A stretch of DNA of 14,410 nucleotides from an uncultured Eudoraea sp. (GTDB lineage: Bacteria; Bacteroidota; Bacteroidia; Flavobacteriales; Flavobacteriaceae). Positions 1 through 6,720 of this stretch are shown one piece after another. Below the pieces are notes generated by a model, which ran no database searches, was not told the origin of the DNA, and worked only from the letters and a program-made list of their open reading frames with translations. Position 1 is the stretch's first letter. Every line of letters begins with the position of its first letter. The position numbers were made by a program, and so were the translations under genes. The stretch spans positions 1 to 14,410 of the forward strand of contig CAJQNH010000165.1 in NCBI GenBank assembly GCA_905479615.1. The letters run 5' to 3'.

Positions 1-21
1 AAGAAATACAATATTTTTATT

Positions 22-477
22 CTAATTGCAATGCTCTCGGCGTCTGGTATCTATAAGATAAATGATCTTCCAGGTTCCATCTTGTTTGTGTAATTGAAAT
101 GAATTCACTCCACAATGACTGAATGTGTCATTGATCCAAAATTCATAGGGAGTCCAGGCATTGGCCATATTTCCATCGACCTGAATTTGATATGTAAGTA
201 ATTTTTCTTGAAATTTTGTAGCGTCAGGAATACTAACTATAGATTTAAGGAAATTATTAAAATCGGAGGTTTTAACTACGCTGGCCCCATCTTTGTCCCG
301 GCCAATGGTCTGCATAATTATGGCAGGACTGGCTGTGCTTTTTATTAGCGTGGAATCCTGATTATGAAATCCATTGAAAAATATTTCAACTGCTTTCTTT
401 ACTTCTTCTTTTTCATTATTCTGCCCGCTTAATATACTAATACTAAAAATCAACAGCAAATTAATAAATACTTTCAT
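22..477 (-). CDS. Secreted NTF2-like / lumazine-binding-like protein
   Basis: A 151-aa protein when started at the ATG at 475-477. The open frame extends 17 codons further upstream, but the chosen start gives a clean signal peptide (Lys-2, then a hydrophobic run LLLIFSISIL, likely cleaved near the SGQ at residues 17-19), so the longer form is unlikely. The mature part begins with a helix (VKKAVEIFFNGFHNQD) and ends in beta strands with AWTPYEFWINDTFSHCGVNSF and WKIIYLIDTRRREHC, typical of small cone-shaped NTF2/SnoaL-fold proteins annotated in Bacteroidota as nuclear transport factor 2 or putative lumazine-binding proteins. Substrate and reaction are unknown; the lumazine name is a family label, not evidence of binding. 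It is probably periplasmic. It is divergent from panB across a 112-bp spacer and not obviously linked to it in function. Family assignment is from recognition of the sequence; moderately sure. Confidence 0.8.
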   Translation of the reverse strand: MKVFINLLLIFSISILSGQNNEKEEVKKAVEIFFNGFHNQDSTLIKSTASPAIIMQTIGRDKDGASVVKTSDFNNFLKSIVSIPDATKFQEKLLTYQIQVDGNMANAWTPYEFWINDTFSHCGVNSFQLHKQDGTWKIIYLIDTRRREHCN

Positions 478-589
478 TGTTCTAAAGCTTTCAACTTCGG
501 TGTCTAAAATAAGGAATAATTTAAACACTTAACCTTGCTCTTAACAATTGAACAAAACTCCTTACATTTATCTCGCCAAAAAGAAAGCA

Positions 590-1408
590 ATGTCTATTTC
601 CAAAAAAGAATACAAGAGGGTTACTGTAAAGTCATTAATAGAAATGAAGAAGCAGGGAGAAAAAATTTCTATGCTAACAGCTTATGATTATTCGATGGCA
701 AAGATTGTTGATGATGCCAATGTTGATGTCATATTGGTTGGTGACTCTGCCAGCAATGTGATGGCGGGACATGAGACCACTTTGCCTATAACACTCGACC
801 AGATGATATATCATGCCTCTTCCGTTATACGGGCAGTGAACAGGGCTCTGGTAGTAGTTGATCTTCCCTTTGGAAGTTACCAGAGTGATCCCAAAGAAGC
901 ACTTCGTTCAGCTATCAGAATAATGAAAGAAAGTGGTGCTCATGCAGTAAAGGTAGAAGGTGGTATTGAAATAAAAGAATCGGTAAAACGAATCCTAAAT
1001 GCCGGTATTCCAGTTATGGGACATCTGGGTTTAACACCTCAGGCCATCTATAAATTTGGCACATATACAGTTAGGGCTAAAAAAAAGGATGAGGCTGAGA
1101 AACTAATGGAAGACGCTAAAATTCTTGAAAAACTAGGTTGTTTTGCAATTGTTCTCGAAAAAATACCTGCTTTGTTAACAAAGAGAGTATCAGAAAGTAT
1201 TATTATACCAACAATTGGTATAGGTGGTGGTAAATATGCGGATGGCCAGGTATTGGTAATCCACGATCTTCTTGGAATGACTCATGAGTTCAATCCCCGG
1301 TTTTTACGGAGATATATGAATCTTTATGAGGATATGGGTAATGCCATTTCGCGCTATGTCAGTGATGTGAAAAGCCAGGATTTCCCCAGTGACGATGAGC
1401 AATATTAA
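590..1408 (+). CDS. panB: 3-methyl-2-oxobutanoate hydroxymethyltransferase
   Basis: Ketopantoate hydroxymethyltransferase, the first committed step of pantothenate and CoA synthesis: it transfers a hydroxymethyl group from 5,10-methylenetetrahydrofolate to 2-oxoisovalerate in the cytosol. With the ATG at 590 the product is 272 aa, normal for the family. Visible motifs are MLTAYDYSMA (28-37), GDSASNVMAG (51-60) with metal-ligand Asp-52, DLPFGSY with Asp-91, VKVEGG with Lys-121 and Glu-123, VMGHLGLTPQ (142-151) and the catalytic-base region VLEKIPA with Glu-190, then PTIGIGGG. A TTG at 548 would add 14 residues, but these are not part of the usual family N-terminus, so I prefer the ATG. A possible -7 element TACATTTA lies at 563-570, 20 nt before the ATG, but no TTG sits at the right distance upstream, so I do not list it as a promoter. 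The next gene starts 5 nt after the stop, indicating co-transcription. The C-terminal tail SDDEQY is acidic and unremarkable. Confidence 0.96.
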   Translation: MSISKKEYKRVTVKSLIEMKKQGEKISMLTAYDYSMAKIVDDANVDVILVGDSASNVMAGHETTLPITLDQMIYHASSVIRAVNRALVVVDLPFGSYQSDPKEALRSAIRIMKESGAHAVKVEGGIEIKESVKRILNAGIPVMGHLGLTPQAIYKFGTYTVRAKKKDEAEKLMEDAKILEKLGCFAIVLEKIPALLTKRVSESIIIPTIGIGGGKYADGQVLVIHDLLGMTHEFNPRFLRRYMNLYEDMGNAISRYVSDVKSQDFPSDDEQY

Positions 1409-1413
1409 AGCGA

Positions 1414-2112
1414 GTGGATAAGAGAACTAAGACCAATTCCGAAAATCTTCAAGTACTATATGAGGATAACCATATTATTGCTGTAAACAAAAGACCCGGG
1501 GATATTGTCCAGGGCGACAAAACCGGGGATGTACCATTAAGTGAAATTGTTAAGCAATACATTAAAAAAAAATATAACAAGCCGGGGAAAGTTTTTTTAG
1601 GCGTGGTCCACCGGATAGACAGACCCACCTCTGGAATCGTAATATTTGCCCGAACTTCAAAAGCACTTTCCAGGTTAAACGAATTATTTTCTCAAAAATT
1701 AGCAAAAAAAACATATTGGGCTATTATAAAAAATCATCCGGATAATGAGCAGGGTACTCTCGAACACTGGTTGGTAAGAAACACGAAACAGAATAAGTCC
1801 TATGCGTATATTAAAGAGGTTCCCAATAGTAAAAAGGCCATTTTAGATTATCAAATTTTAAAAAAACTCAACAATTATTATTTATTGGAAATTGATTTAA
1901 AAACGGGGAGACATCATCAGATTCGGGCACAACTATCAGCAATAAAATGCCCAATTAAAGGAGACTTAAAATATGGTTTTGACCGCAGTAATAAAAACGG
2001 AAGTATCCATTTGCACGCCAGAAGCTTAGAATTTTTGCATCCTGTAGGGAAAAAGCCTATATCTTTAATAGCACCAACGGCAGAAGATCCAATTTGGGAT
2101 GCTTGTTTGTGA
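1414..2112 (+). CDS. RluA-family RNA pseudouridine synthase
   Basis: A 232-aa pseudouridine synthase of the RluA/RluC/TruC type, isomerising uridine in rRNA or tRNA. The catalytic motif HRIDRPTSG is at residues 66-74 with nucleophilic Asp-69. The second conserved block is LLEIDLKTGRHHQIRAQL, followed by GDLKYG and HLHARSLEF, all family hallmarks. There is no N-terminal S4 domain; the protein starts directly with the VLYEDNHIIAVNKRPG strand region, as in short family members. The start is GTG at 1414: it is the first usable start after an in-frame stop at 1396-1398, and no in-frame ATG exists before the conserved core. It follows panB by 5 nt, so translational coupling is plausible. The exact target uridine cannot be told from sequence, so I give no symbol; a TruC-like or RluD-like role are alternatives. 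Confidence 0.92.
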   Translation: MDKRTKTNSENLQVLYEDNHIIAVNKRPGDIVQGDKTGDVPLSEIVKQYIKKKYNKPGKVFLGVVHRIDRPTSGIVIFARTSKALSRLNELFSQKLAKKTYWAIIKNHPDNEQGTLEHWLVRNTKQNKSYAYIKEVPNSKKAILDYQILKKLNNYYLLEIDLKTGRHHQIRAQLSAIKCPIKGDLKYGFDRSNKNGSIHLHARSLEFLHPVGKKPISLIAPTAEDPIWDACL

Positions 2113-2121
2113 TTTTTCATT

Positions 2122-2171
2122 ACATTTAAAAAAAGTCTCAATGATATAATATTCTATTTTTTTTTAAATGT
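2122..2171. repeat. Perfect 13-bp AT-rich inverted repeat
   Basis: ACATTTAAAAAAA (2122-2134) and its exact reverse complement TTTTTTTAAATGT (2159-2171) flank a 24-nt loop, in the short gap between the pseudouridine synthase stop and the lipoprotein start. In RNA it would form a long A-U stem ending in a U-rich strand. The stem has almost no G-C pairs, so it is a weak candidate for an intrinsic terminator; it could also be a processing or attenuation element. Only the symmetry is directly seen. Confidence 0.5.
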
Positions 2172-2178
2172 CCCTGAT

Positions 2179-2706
2179 ATGATTAAAAAAATTATTTTTC
2201 TTGTTTGTGTATTGATTTTGTCAGCTTGTGGAAGTTACAACTCCATAGATAGATTCTACAACGCCCATAAAAATGACAGTCAGGTTACGGCTATTCGTGT
2301 ACCTCAATTTATGCTCAGCCTTTTAGGTAATATTTCTCCTGAAATGAAGTCGCTTATTGGAAATACAAAGGATTTGCGTTATATGCAATTTCCCAGTGCC
2401 ACACCAGAACGCACTCAATATCTAAATACTCAAATGAATACCATTACCGGAAATTCTTTTATCGAAGTATTTCGAAAAAATGACGAACTCAAAAGAAATG
2501 TTATATCAATTCGTGAAAAACGTAATGCAGTAAAGGAGATTCTCATATATAACAATAATAATATACGCGGTTCCTTTCTTTACTTCAATGGGGACTTTGA
2601 TCCGGTAAAAGTAAGGGAAATGGCTAAAAACAGTGAGTTTAATGAATTACCTAATAGTCTTGTAAAAGAATTTAATATGCAATCATCAGAGGAAATCAAC
2701 GAGTAA
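2179..2706 (+). CDS. DUF4252-type lipoprotein
   Basis: A 175-aa predicted lipoprotein. The N-terminus MIKKIIFLVCVLILSAC is a type II signal peptide with lipobox LSAC and lipidated Cys-17, so the protein is expected to be anchored in the envelope facing the periplasm or the surface. The mature part (FYNAHKNDSQVTAIRVPQFMLSLLG near residues 26-50, then a YMQFPSATPE segment and a beta-rich end FLYFNGDFDPVKVREMA) resembles the DUF4252 family of Bacteroidota, whose function is unknown. It lies 66 nt after the pseudouridine synthase gene on the same strand and may be the last gene of that unit, although an AT-rich inverted repeat sits in between. Its last 11 nt overlap the 3' end of the convergent gene. 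The DUF assignment is from memory of the family pattern. Confidence 0.8.
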   Translation: MIKKIIFLVCVLILSACGSYNSIDRFYNAHKNDSQVTAIRVPQFMLSLLGNISPEMKSLIGNTKDLRYMQFPSATPERTQYLNTQMNTITGNSFIEVFRKNDELKRNVISIREKRNAVKEILIYNNNNIRGSFLYFNGDFDPVKVREMAKNSEFNELPNSLVKEFNMQSSEEINE

Positions 2707-4240
2707 TTTTCAAAGCCTTTTCCCGGATAATTTGCCCAACCGGTTTGTTTTGCAAATGACTTTCCAGCCAGGAGAGTATATCTAAATAAAGAAAAGCACG
2801 CTTTTCATAAGGATGATCTTCATATTTTTTTAATTCATCATATAAACTTTGAAATTCTCCCTTTAATTCATGAGGATAAATATCCCCTAACTTCCGTAAG
2901 AACTTGATCATTTCTTTTTGGACTGCCCCAAGATCATTCATTTTGATCAAAAATTTATAGGTACTCTTCAATTGAATTTCAAGATGGTAATCCATGCCGG
3001 CTTCATAATGTGCCACCAAACTTAAAACTCGCGCGAAACACATAAGATCTTCCCGCATCTTTAGGTTTTTATTATCTATAATCTTCTTTAAATATTTTAT
3101 ACAGGTTTTGTTATCTCCGATTCCAAAATACAGACAAGCAATTTTATAATAAAAAATCATTATATGGTGAGGGTCTATACGATCGCTGTGTTTGGTGATT
3201 CCGTATTCAATTATTTTAACCAGATACAGTCCCTTATCAAAGGTGCCTTCCAGAAAATGAAGGTTCAACTTATTTGAATAAATATAAAGGAACGCTAAGG
3301 ATGAAATATTATCATTTTTAGAAAAGTCCTTATCGCCAACAATAGACTCCATTTTTTCAAGTGTCTCTTTAAATTGAGAGCTGTATTTTACATAAAATAG
3401 TGATTCTAATAAATAATGATTCCCCTTCAAAAAGAAAACAGGATTTAAATAAATCATTTTTCTATTCTCATAGAACAGATCTACCCATTTACTCGAATAT
3501 TTATAACATGATAAGAAGTCCTGTATCAAAAAACTATACCATAAATGCGCCTTGTAAAGCCATAATCTTTCTCTAAAGCCAAGATCTTCGATTTTAAACT
3601 CAGGCAAATGCTCTGCAAAATAGCGCCTAACTCGTCCAAGGTCTTCATCATTTCTTACATAGCCCACTTTTAACATCATTCCATATAGCTGAAGGGATAG
3701 ATTGGAAAGCTTGCTGGTCATAACGTTTTGCTCTGATAATTTACTGGCTTGCTTAACCAGTTCATCAGCTCTATCCGGAATACTCCTGGTAATATATTGT
3801 GTTTCTATAATTTTTTCTAATTCTACTATTTCATATGCAATATTTTTCTCTTCATTATCTATAGCTATACCTTTCACTTTATCCAATATTTTCAGACTTT
3901 GCTTATACAATCCCTTTTGATATAGGATAGTGGCGAAGTCTAATTGTTCCCTTATCTGAACTCGAATATTTTGGTTTACAGGATTTAATCTTAAGCTAAC
4001 CAAAATCTGTTTATACAAATGTGCTTTAAGGTTAGATAACTGCGTTTTTTTTACGATCCCACTCTCTAAAATTGCACTTTCATCATACGTCTTAAGTTTA
4101 TCCAGCAAATTAAAAAGCGCAAGAAATTTGGCATCCGTATTTACTCCAAGGCGACCCACATAAAGCTTAAATTGTCGCTTTTCAGATTTAGAAAGAGATT
4201 TAACCAAAACAAATAATGCATCTTTATGGGCATTTGTCAT
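2696..4240 (-). CDS. Conserved helical-repeat protein of unknown function
   Basis: A 514-aa cytoplasmic protein: no signal peptide and no convincing membrane segment. It is rich in Leu, Lys, Tyr and charged residues and looks almost wholly alpha-helical. Several segments have TPR-like spacing, for example LYQKGLYKQSLKILDKVKG near residues 108-126 and YYKIACLYFGIGDNKTCIKY near 365-385, but no repeat matches the TPR consensus well. The N-terminal block (DALFVLVKSLSKSEKRQFKLY, residues 7-27) is distinctive and resembles an uncharacterised family I have seen in Flavobacteriia. TPR-like folds usually mediate protein contacts, so a scaffold role is possible, but I assign no function. The start is the ATG at 4238-4240, the first in the frame, 145 bp from divergent leuA. 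The 3' end overlaps the lipoprotein gene by 11 nt tail to tail. Confidence 0.85.
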   Translation of the reverse strand: MTNAHKDALFVLVKSLSKSEKRQFKLYVGRLGVNTDAKFLALFNLLDKLKTYDESAILESGIVKKTQLSNLKAHLYKQILVSLRLNPVNQNIRVQIREQLDFATILYQKGLYKQSLKILDKVKGIAIDNEEKNIAYEIVELEKIIETQYITRSIPDRADELVKQASKLSEQNVMTSKLSNLSLQLYGMMLKVGYVRNDEDLGRVRRYFAEHLPEFKIEDLGFRERLWLYKAHLWYSFLIQDFLSCYKYSSKWVDLFYENRKMIYLNPVFFLKGNHYLLESLFYVKYSSQFKETLEKMESIVGDKDFSKNDNISSLAFLYIYSNKLNLHFLEGTFDKGLYLVKIIEYGITKHSDRIDPHHIMIFYYKIACLYFGIGDNKTCIKYLKKIIDNKNLKMREDLMCFARVLSLVAHYEAGMDYHLEIQLKSTYKFLIKMNDLGAVQKEMIKFLRKLGDIYPHELKGEFQSLYDELKKYEDHPYEKRAFLYLDILSWLESHLQNKPVGQIIREKALKITR

Positions 4241-4385
4241 CGTAAAAATTATAATTTATATACCTGTTTATCAGTACTTTATGAATACTAAAAAGTAAAT
4301 TAACGTTGTAAATGAATCATAGGTAATAAAGCTATTCGCTTTCCTAACTATATATTCGTATAGTGACTAAAATTATGCAAAAATA

Positions 4386-5558
4386 ATGAGTAAATATAAG
4401 GTAGACATTTTTGATACTACACTGAGGGATGGTGAGCAGGTTCCGGGTTGTAAATTGGATTCCAAACAGAAGCTAATAATTGCTGAGCGCCTGGACTTAT
4501 TGGGTGTTGATATTATTGAAGCTGGATTTCCAATTTCGAGCCCAGGTGATTTCAAGTCTGTCAATGAAATTGCAAAAATTGTAAAGGAAGCAACGGTTTG
4601 CGGATTAACGAGATCTGTTAGAAAAGATATAGAAGTTGCTGCCGAAGCTCTGAAACATGCAATAAAACCAAGAATTCATACCGGAATTGGCACTTCTGAT
4701 TCACATATAAAATATAAATTTAATTCAACAAGAGAGAAAATACTGGAAAGAGCAGTTGATGCAGTTAAGTATGCTAAAACTTTTGTGGAAGATATTGAAT
4801 TTTACGCAGAGGATGCAGGTAGAACAGATAATGAATACCTGGCACGCGTATGCGAAGCTGTTATTAAAGCTGGCGCTACCGTACTAAATATACCAGATAC
4901 AACAGGATATTGTCTTCCCGAGGAATATGGGGCAAAAATGAAATATCTGAGGGAAAATGCGAAAGGAATTGAAAAAGCCAGACTTTCTTGTCACTGTCAT
5001 AATGATTTGGGACTGGCCACAGCAAATTCAATTGCAGGCGCTGTAAATGGAGCCAGACAGATAGAATGTACTATTAATGGTATTGGCGAGAGGGCAGGAA
5101 ATACTTCACTTGAAGAAGTTGTGATGATATTAAGACAACACCCGGATCTCAATTTGGATACGAATATTAACAGCAAATTATTATACAGTACCAGCCAAAT
5201 GGTTTCAGATAAAATGGGGATGGTAGTGCAGCCAAATAAGGCTATTGTTGGTTCCAATGCATTTGCGCATAGTTCAGGTATTCATCAGGATGGAGTTATA
5301 AAAAAACGAGAAACATACGAAATTATGGACCCCGAGGATGTTGGTGTTAACGAATCCTCCATTGTGCTTACCGCAAGAAGTGGTAGAGCAGCATTGGCCT
5401 ATCGGGCTAAAAAAGTTGGTTATGAACTCACGAAAGTACAATTGGATAGTGTTTATACTGAATTTTTGAAATTTGCAGACCAGAAAAAAGAAGTCGTCGA
5501 TAATGATATCCATCAAATCATTGAAATAAGCCCAATAAATATTGAAAGTATCGCATAA
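4386..5558 (+). CDS. leuA: 2-isopropylmalate synthase, short form without regulatory domain
   Basis: Condenses acetyl-CoA with 2-oxoisovalerate, the first committed step of leucine synthesis. It is a 390-aa HMG-CoA-lyase-like TIM barrel. Motifs: DTTLRDGEQ (10-18) with catalytic Arg-14 and metal-ligand Asp-15; GIGTSDSHI; IEFYAEDAGR; CHCHNDLGLA with metal-ligand His-203 and His-205; NGIGERAGN (231-239) with Asn-239 as probable fourth ligand; SSGIHQDG with the accessory-domain His. The spacing of His-203 to Asn-239 matches that in the Mycobacterium tuberculosis enzyme. The chain stops after the accessory domain, so the roughly 130-residue C-terminal leucine-binding regulatory domain of classical LeuA (over 500 aa) is absent. 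Homocitrate or citramalate synthase are relatives, but the adjacent leuB argues for LeuA. The leuB ATG directly follows the TAA. A weak -7-like TATATTCG is at 4351-4358, with no matching TTG upstream; no leader peptide is evident. Confidence 0.93.
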   Translation: MSKYKVDIFDTTLRDGEQVPGCKLDSKQKLIIAERLDLLGVDIIEAGFPISSPGDFKSVNEIAKIVKEATVCGLTRSVRKDIEVAAEALKHAIKPRIHTGIGTSDSHIKYKFNSTREKILERAVDAVKYAKTFVEDIEFYAEDAGRTDNEYLARVCEAVIKAGATVLNIPDTTGYCLPEEYGAKMKYLRENAKGIEKARLSCHCHNDLGLATANSIAGAVNGARQIECTINGIGERAGNTSLEEVVMILRQHPDLNLDTNINSKLLYSTSQMVSDKMGMVVQPNKAIVGSNAFAHSSGIHQDGVIKKRETYEIMDPEDVGVNESSIVLTARSGRAALAYRAKKVGYELTKVQLDSVYTEFLKFADQKKEVVDNDIHQIIEISPINIESIA

Positions 5559-6677
5559 ATGAATCTTAAAATTGCACTTTTGCCTGGTGACGGTATAGGA
5601 CCCGAGGTTTCTGCTCAAGCCGTTAAGTGCCTTCAAGCTGTTGCGGATACATTTGGTCACCAATTTGAGTTTACAGAAGCATTAGTTGGAGCCAAGGCTA
5701 TAGATAAGACCGGAAATCCACTTCCAGATGCCACCCTTGCATTATGTAAAGATTCAGATGCCATATTATTTGGGGCAATAGGTGACCCAAAGTATGACAA
5801 TGACCCCAATGCTAAAATCAGGCCCGAACAAGGGCTATTAAAGCTAAGGAAAGAGTTGGGGCTATTTTGCAATATTCGACCTGTAAAAGTGTTTCCCTCT
5901 CTTATTGATAAATCACCGCTAAAGAAAAAAAATATACGTGGTACTGATTTTGTAATTTACCGTGAGTTAATTGGGGGGATTTATTTTGGTGAGAAGAACT
6001 TGAGCAAAGATGGGACTATCGCTTCTGACCTATGCATCTATTCTGAGGCGGAAATTAGCCGCATTGCTCATTTAGCATTCAAAGAAGCCAAAACAAGAAA
6101 AAAGAAATTAACACTCGTAGACAAGGCAAATGTCCTTGAATCCTCAAGACTTTGGAGAAAAGTAGTTTCGAAAATCGGTGAAAGTTATCCGGAGATTACT
6201 TTGGACTTTTTGTTTATTGATAATGCCGCAATGCAACTTGTACTTAATCCCAGCCAGTTTGATGTAATTCTTACAGAAAATATGTTTGGCGATATACTTT
6301 CAGATGAAGGGAGTGCAATTGGTGGCTCTATAGGACTATTACCTTCTGCTTCTGTGGGAGAGGACAATTCACTTTTTGAACCTATACATGGGTCTTACCC
6401 CCAGGCAAAAGATAAAGATATTGCCAACCCTATTGCCTCAATTTTATCAGCGGCAATGCTACTAGACCATTTTAACCTGGATGAAGAGTCCAGAGCAGTT
6501 GTGATAGCTGTCCTGAAATCAATGAAAAATGAAATTGTCACACCAGATTTGGATAAAAACAGCAAGTATGGGACAAATTATGTTGGCGATTTTATTTCGA
6601 GTAATATCAAAGAATCAGATGATCATCTGACGATCAACCGGGAGAATATTTGGTTGGGGAAATCTACAATTATATAA
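5559..6677 (+). CDS. leuB: 3-isopropylmalate dehydrogenase
   Basis: NAD-dependent oxidative decarboxylation of 3-isopropylmalate to 2-oxoisocaproate, the third step of leucine synthesis, in the cytosol. The 372-aa length is typical. N-terminal LLPGDGIGPEV (7-17) is the family start. Substrate and metal residues are in place: Arg-97 and Arg-107 (LRKELGLFCNIRP), Arg-135, Tyr-142 (RELIGGIYFGE), Lys-189 (DKANVLESSRLWR), Asp-221, Asp-245 and Asp-249 (MFGDILSDEGSAIGGS); their spacing agrees with Escherichia coli LeuB. FEPIHGSYP (273-281) and IANPIA (288-293) form the NAD side, and the FEPIHGS pattern fits NAD rather than NADP use. The last 20 or so residues (DDHLTINRENIWLGKSTII) extend a little beyond the usual end. 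The ATG follows leuA's stop with no gap, so translation is probably coupled. leuC and leuD are not in the window. Confidence 0.96.
   Translation: MNLKIALLPGDGIGPEVSAQAVKCLQAVADTFGHQFEFTEALVGAKAIDKTGNPLPDATLALCKDSDAILFGAIGDPKYDNDPNAKIRPEQGLLKLRKELGLFCNIRPVKVFPSLIDKSPLKKKNIRGTDFVIYRELIGGIYFGEKNLSKDGTIASDLCIYSEAEISRIAHLAFKEAKTRKKKLTLVDKANVLESSRLWRKVVSKIGESYPEITLDFLFIDNAAMQLVLNPSQFDVILTENMFGDILSDEGSAIGGSIGLLPSASVGEDNSLFEPIHGSYPQAKDKDIANPIASILSAAMLLDHFNLDEESRAVVIAVLKSMKNEIVTPDLDKNSKYGTNYVGDFISSNIKESDDHLTINRENIWLGKSTII
6615..6630. repeat. Perfect 16-bp palindrome inside leuB
   Basis: TCAGATGATCATCTGA reads identically on both strands and lies 47 nt before the leuB stop. It is within coding sequence (Ser-Asp-Asp-His-Leu), so it may be chance or may act in the mRNA as a small hairpin near the 3' end. 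Confidence 0.45.
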
Positions 6678-6701
6678 GAGCATCGTACTTCGTCCCAGAC
6701 T

Positions 6702-6713
6702 TTCAAATTTGAA
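6702..6713. terminator. Possible weak element between convergent leuB and tlpA-like genes
   Basis: The 43-bp gap between the two convergent genes contains the palindrome TTCAAATTTGAA (6702-6713), with ACTTC at 6688-6692 and GAAGT at 6711-6715 as an alternative stem. It is AT-rich and has no long U tract on either strand, so this is at best a weak bidirectional terminator. Only the symmetry is directly visible. Confidence 0.25.
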
Positions 6714-6720
6714 GTTTGAA

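Noticed and set aside
478..528. Longer start for the NTF2-like protein
   Set aside because: The 17 extra residues include charged residues before the signal peptide and would bury it; the internal Met gives a normal signal sequence.
548..589. TTG start extending panB by 14 residues
   Set aside because: The added residues do not belong to the usual PanB N-terminus and the ATG at 590 gives the normal 272-aa length.
1917..2141. 74-aa open frame opposite the end of the pseudouridine synthase gene
   Set aside because: It is antisense to conserved pseudouridine synthase motifs; no family resemblance and no start signal.
4241..4385. Leader peptide, T-box or attenuator upstream of leuA
   Set aside because: No short frame rich in Leu codons, no stable GC hairpin followed by a T run, and only a weak -7-like element were found.
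5274..5663. 129-aa open frame on the minus strand across the leuA-leuB junction
   Set aside because: It is antisense to two well-conserved enzymes, has no recognisable domain and a composition that looks like a shadow frame. leuA and leuB explain the sequence fully.
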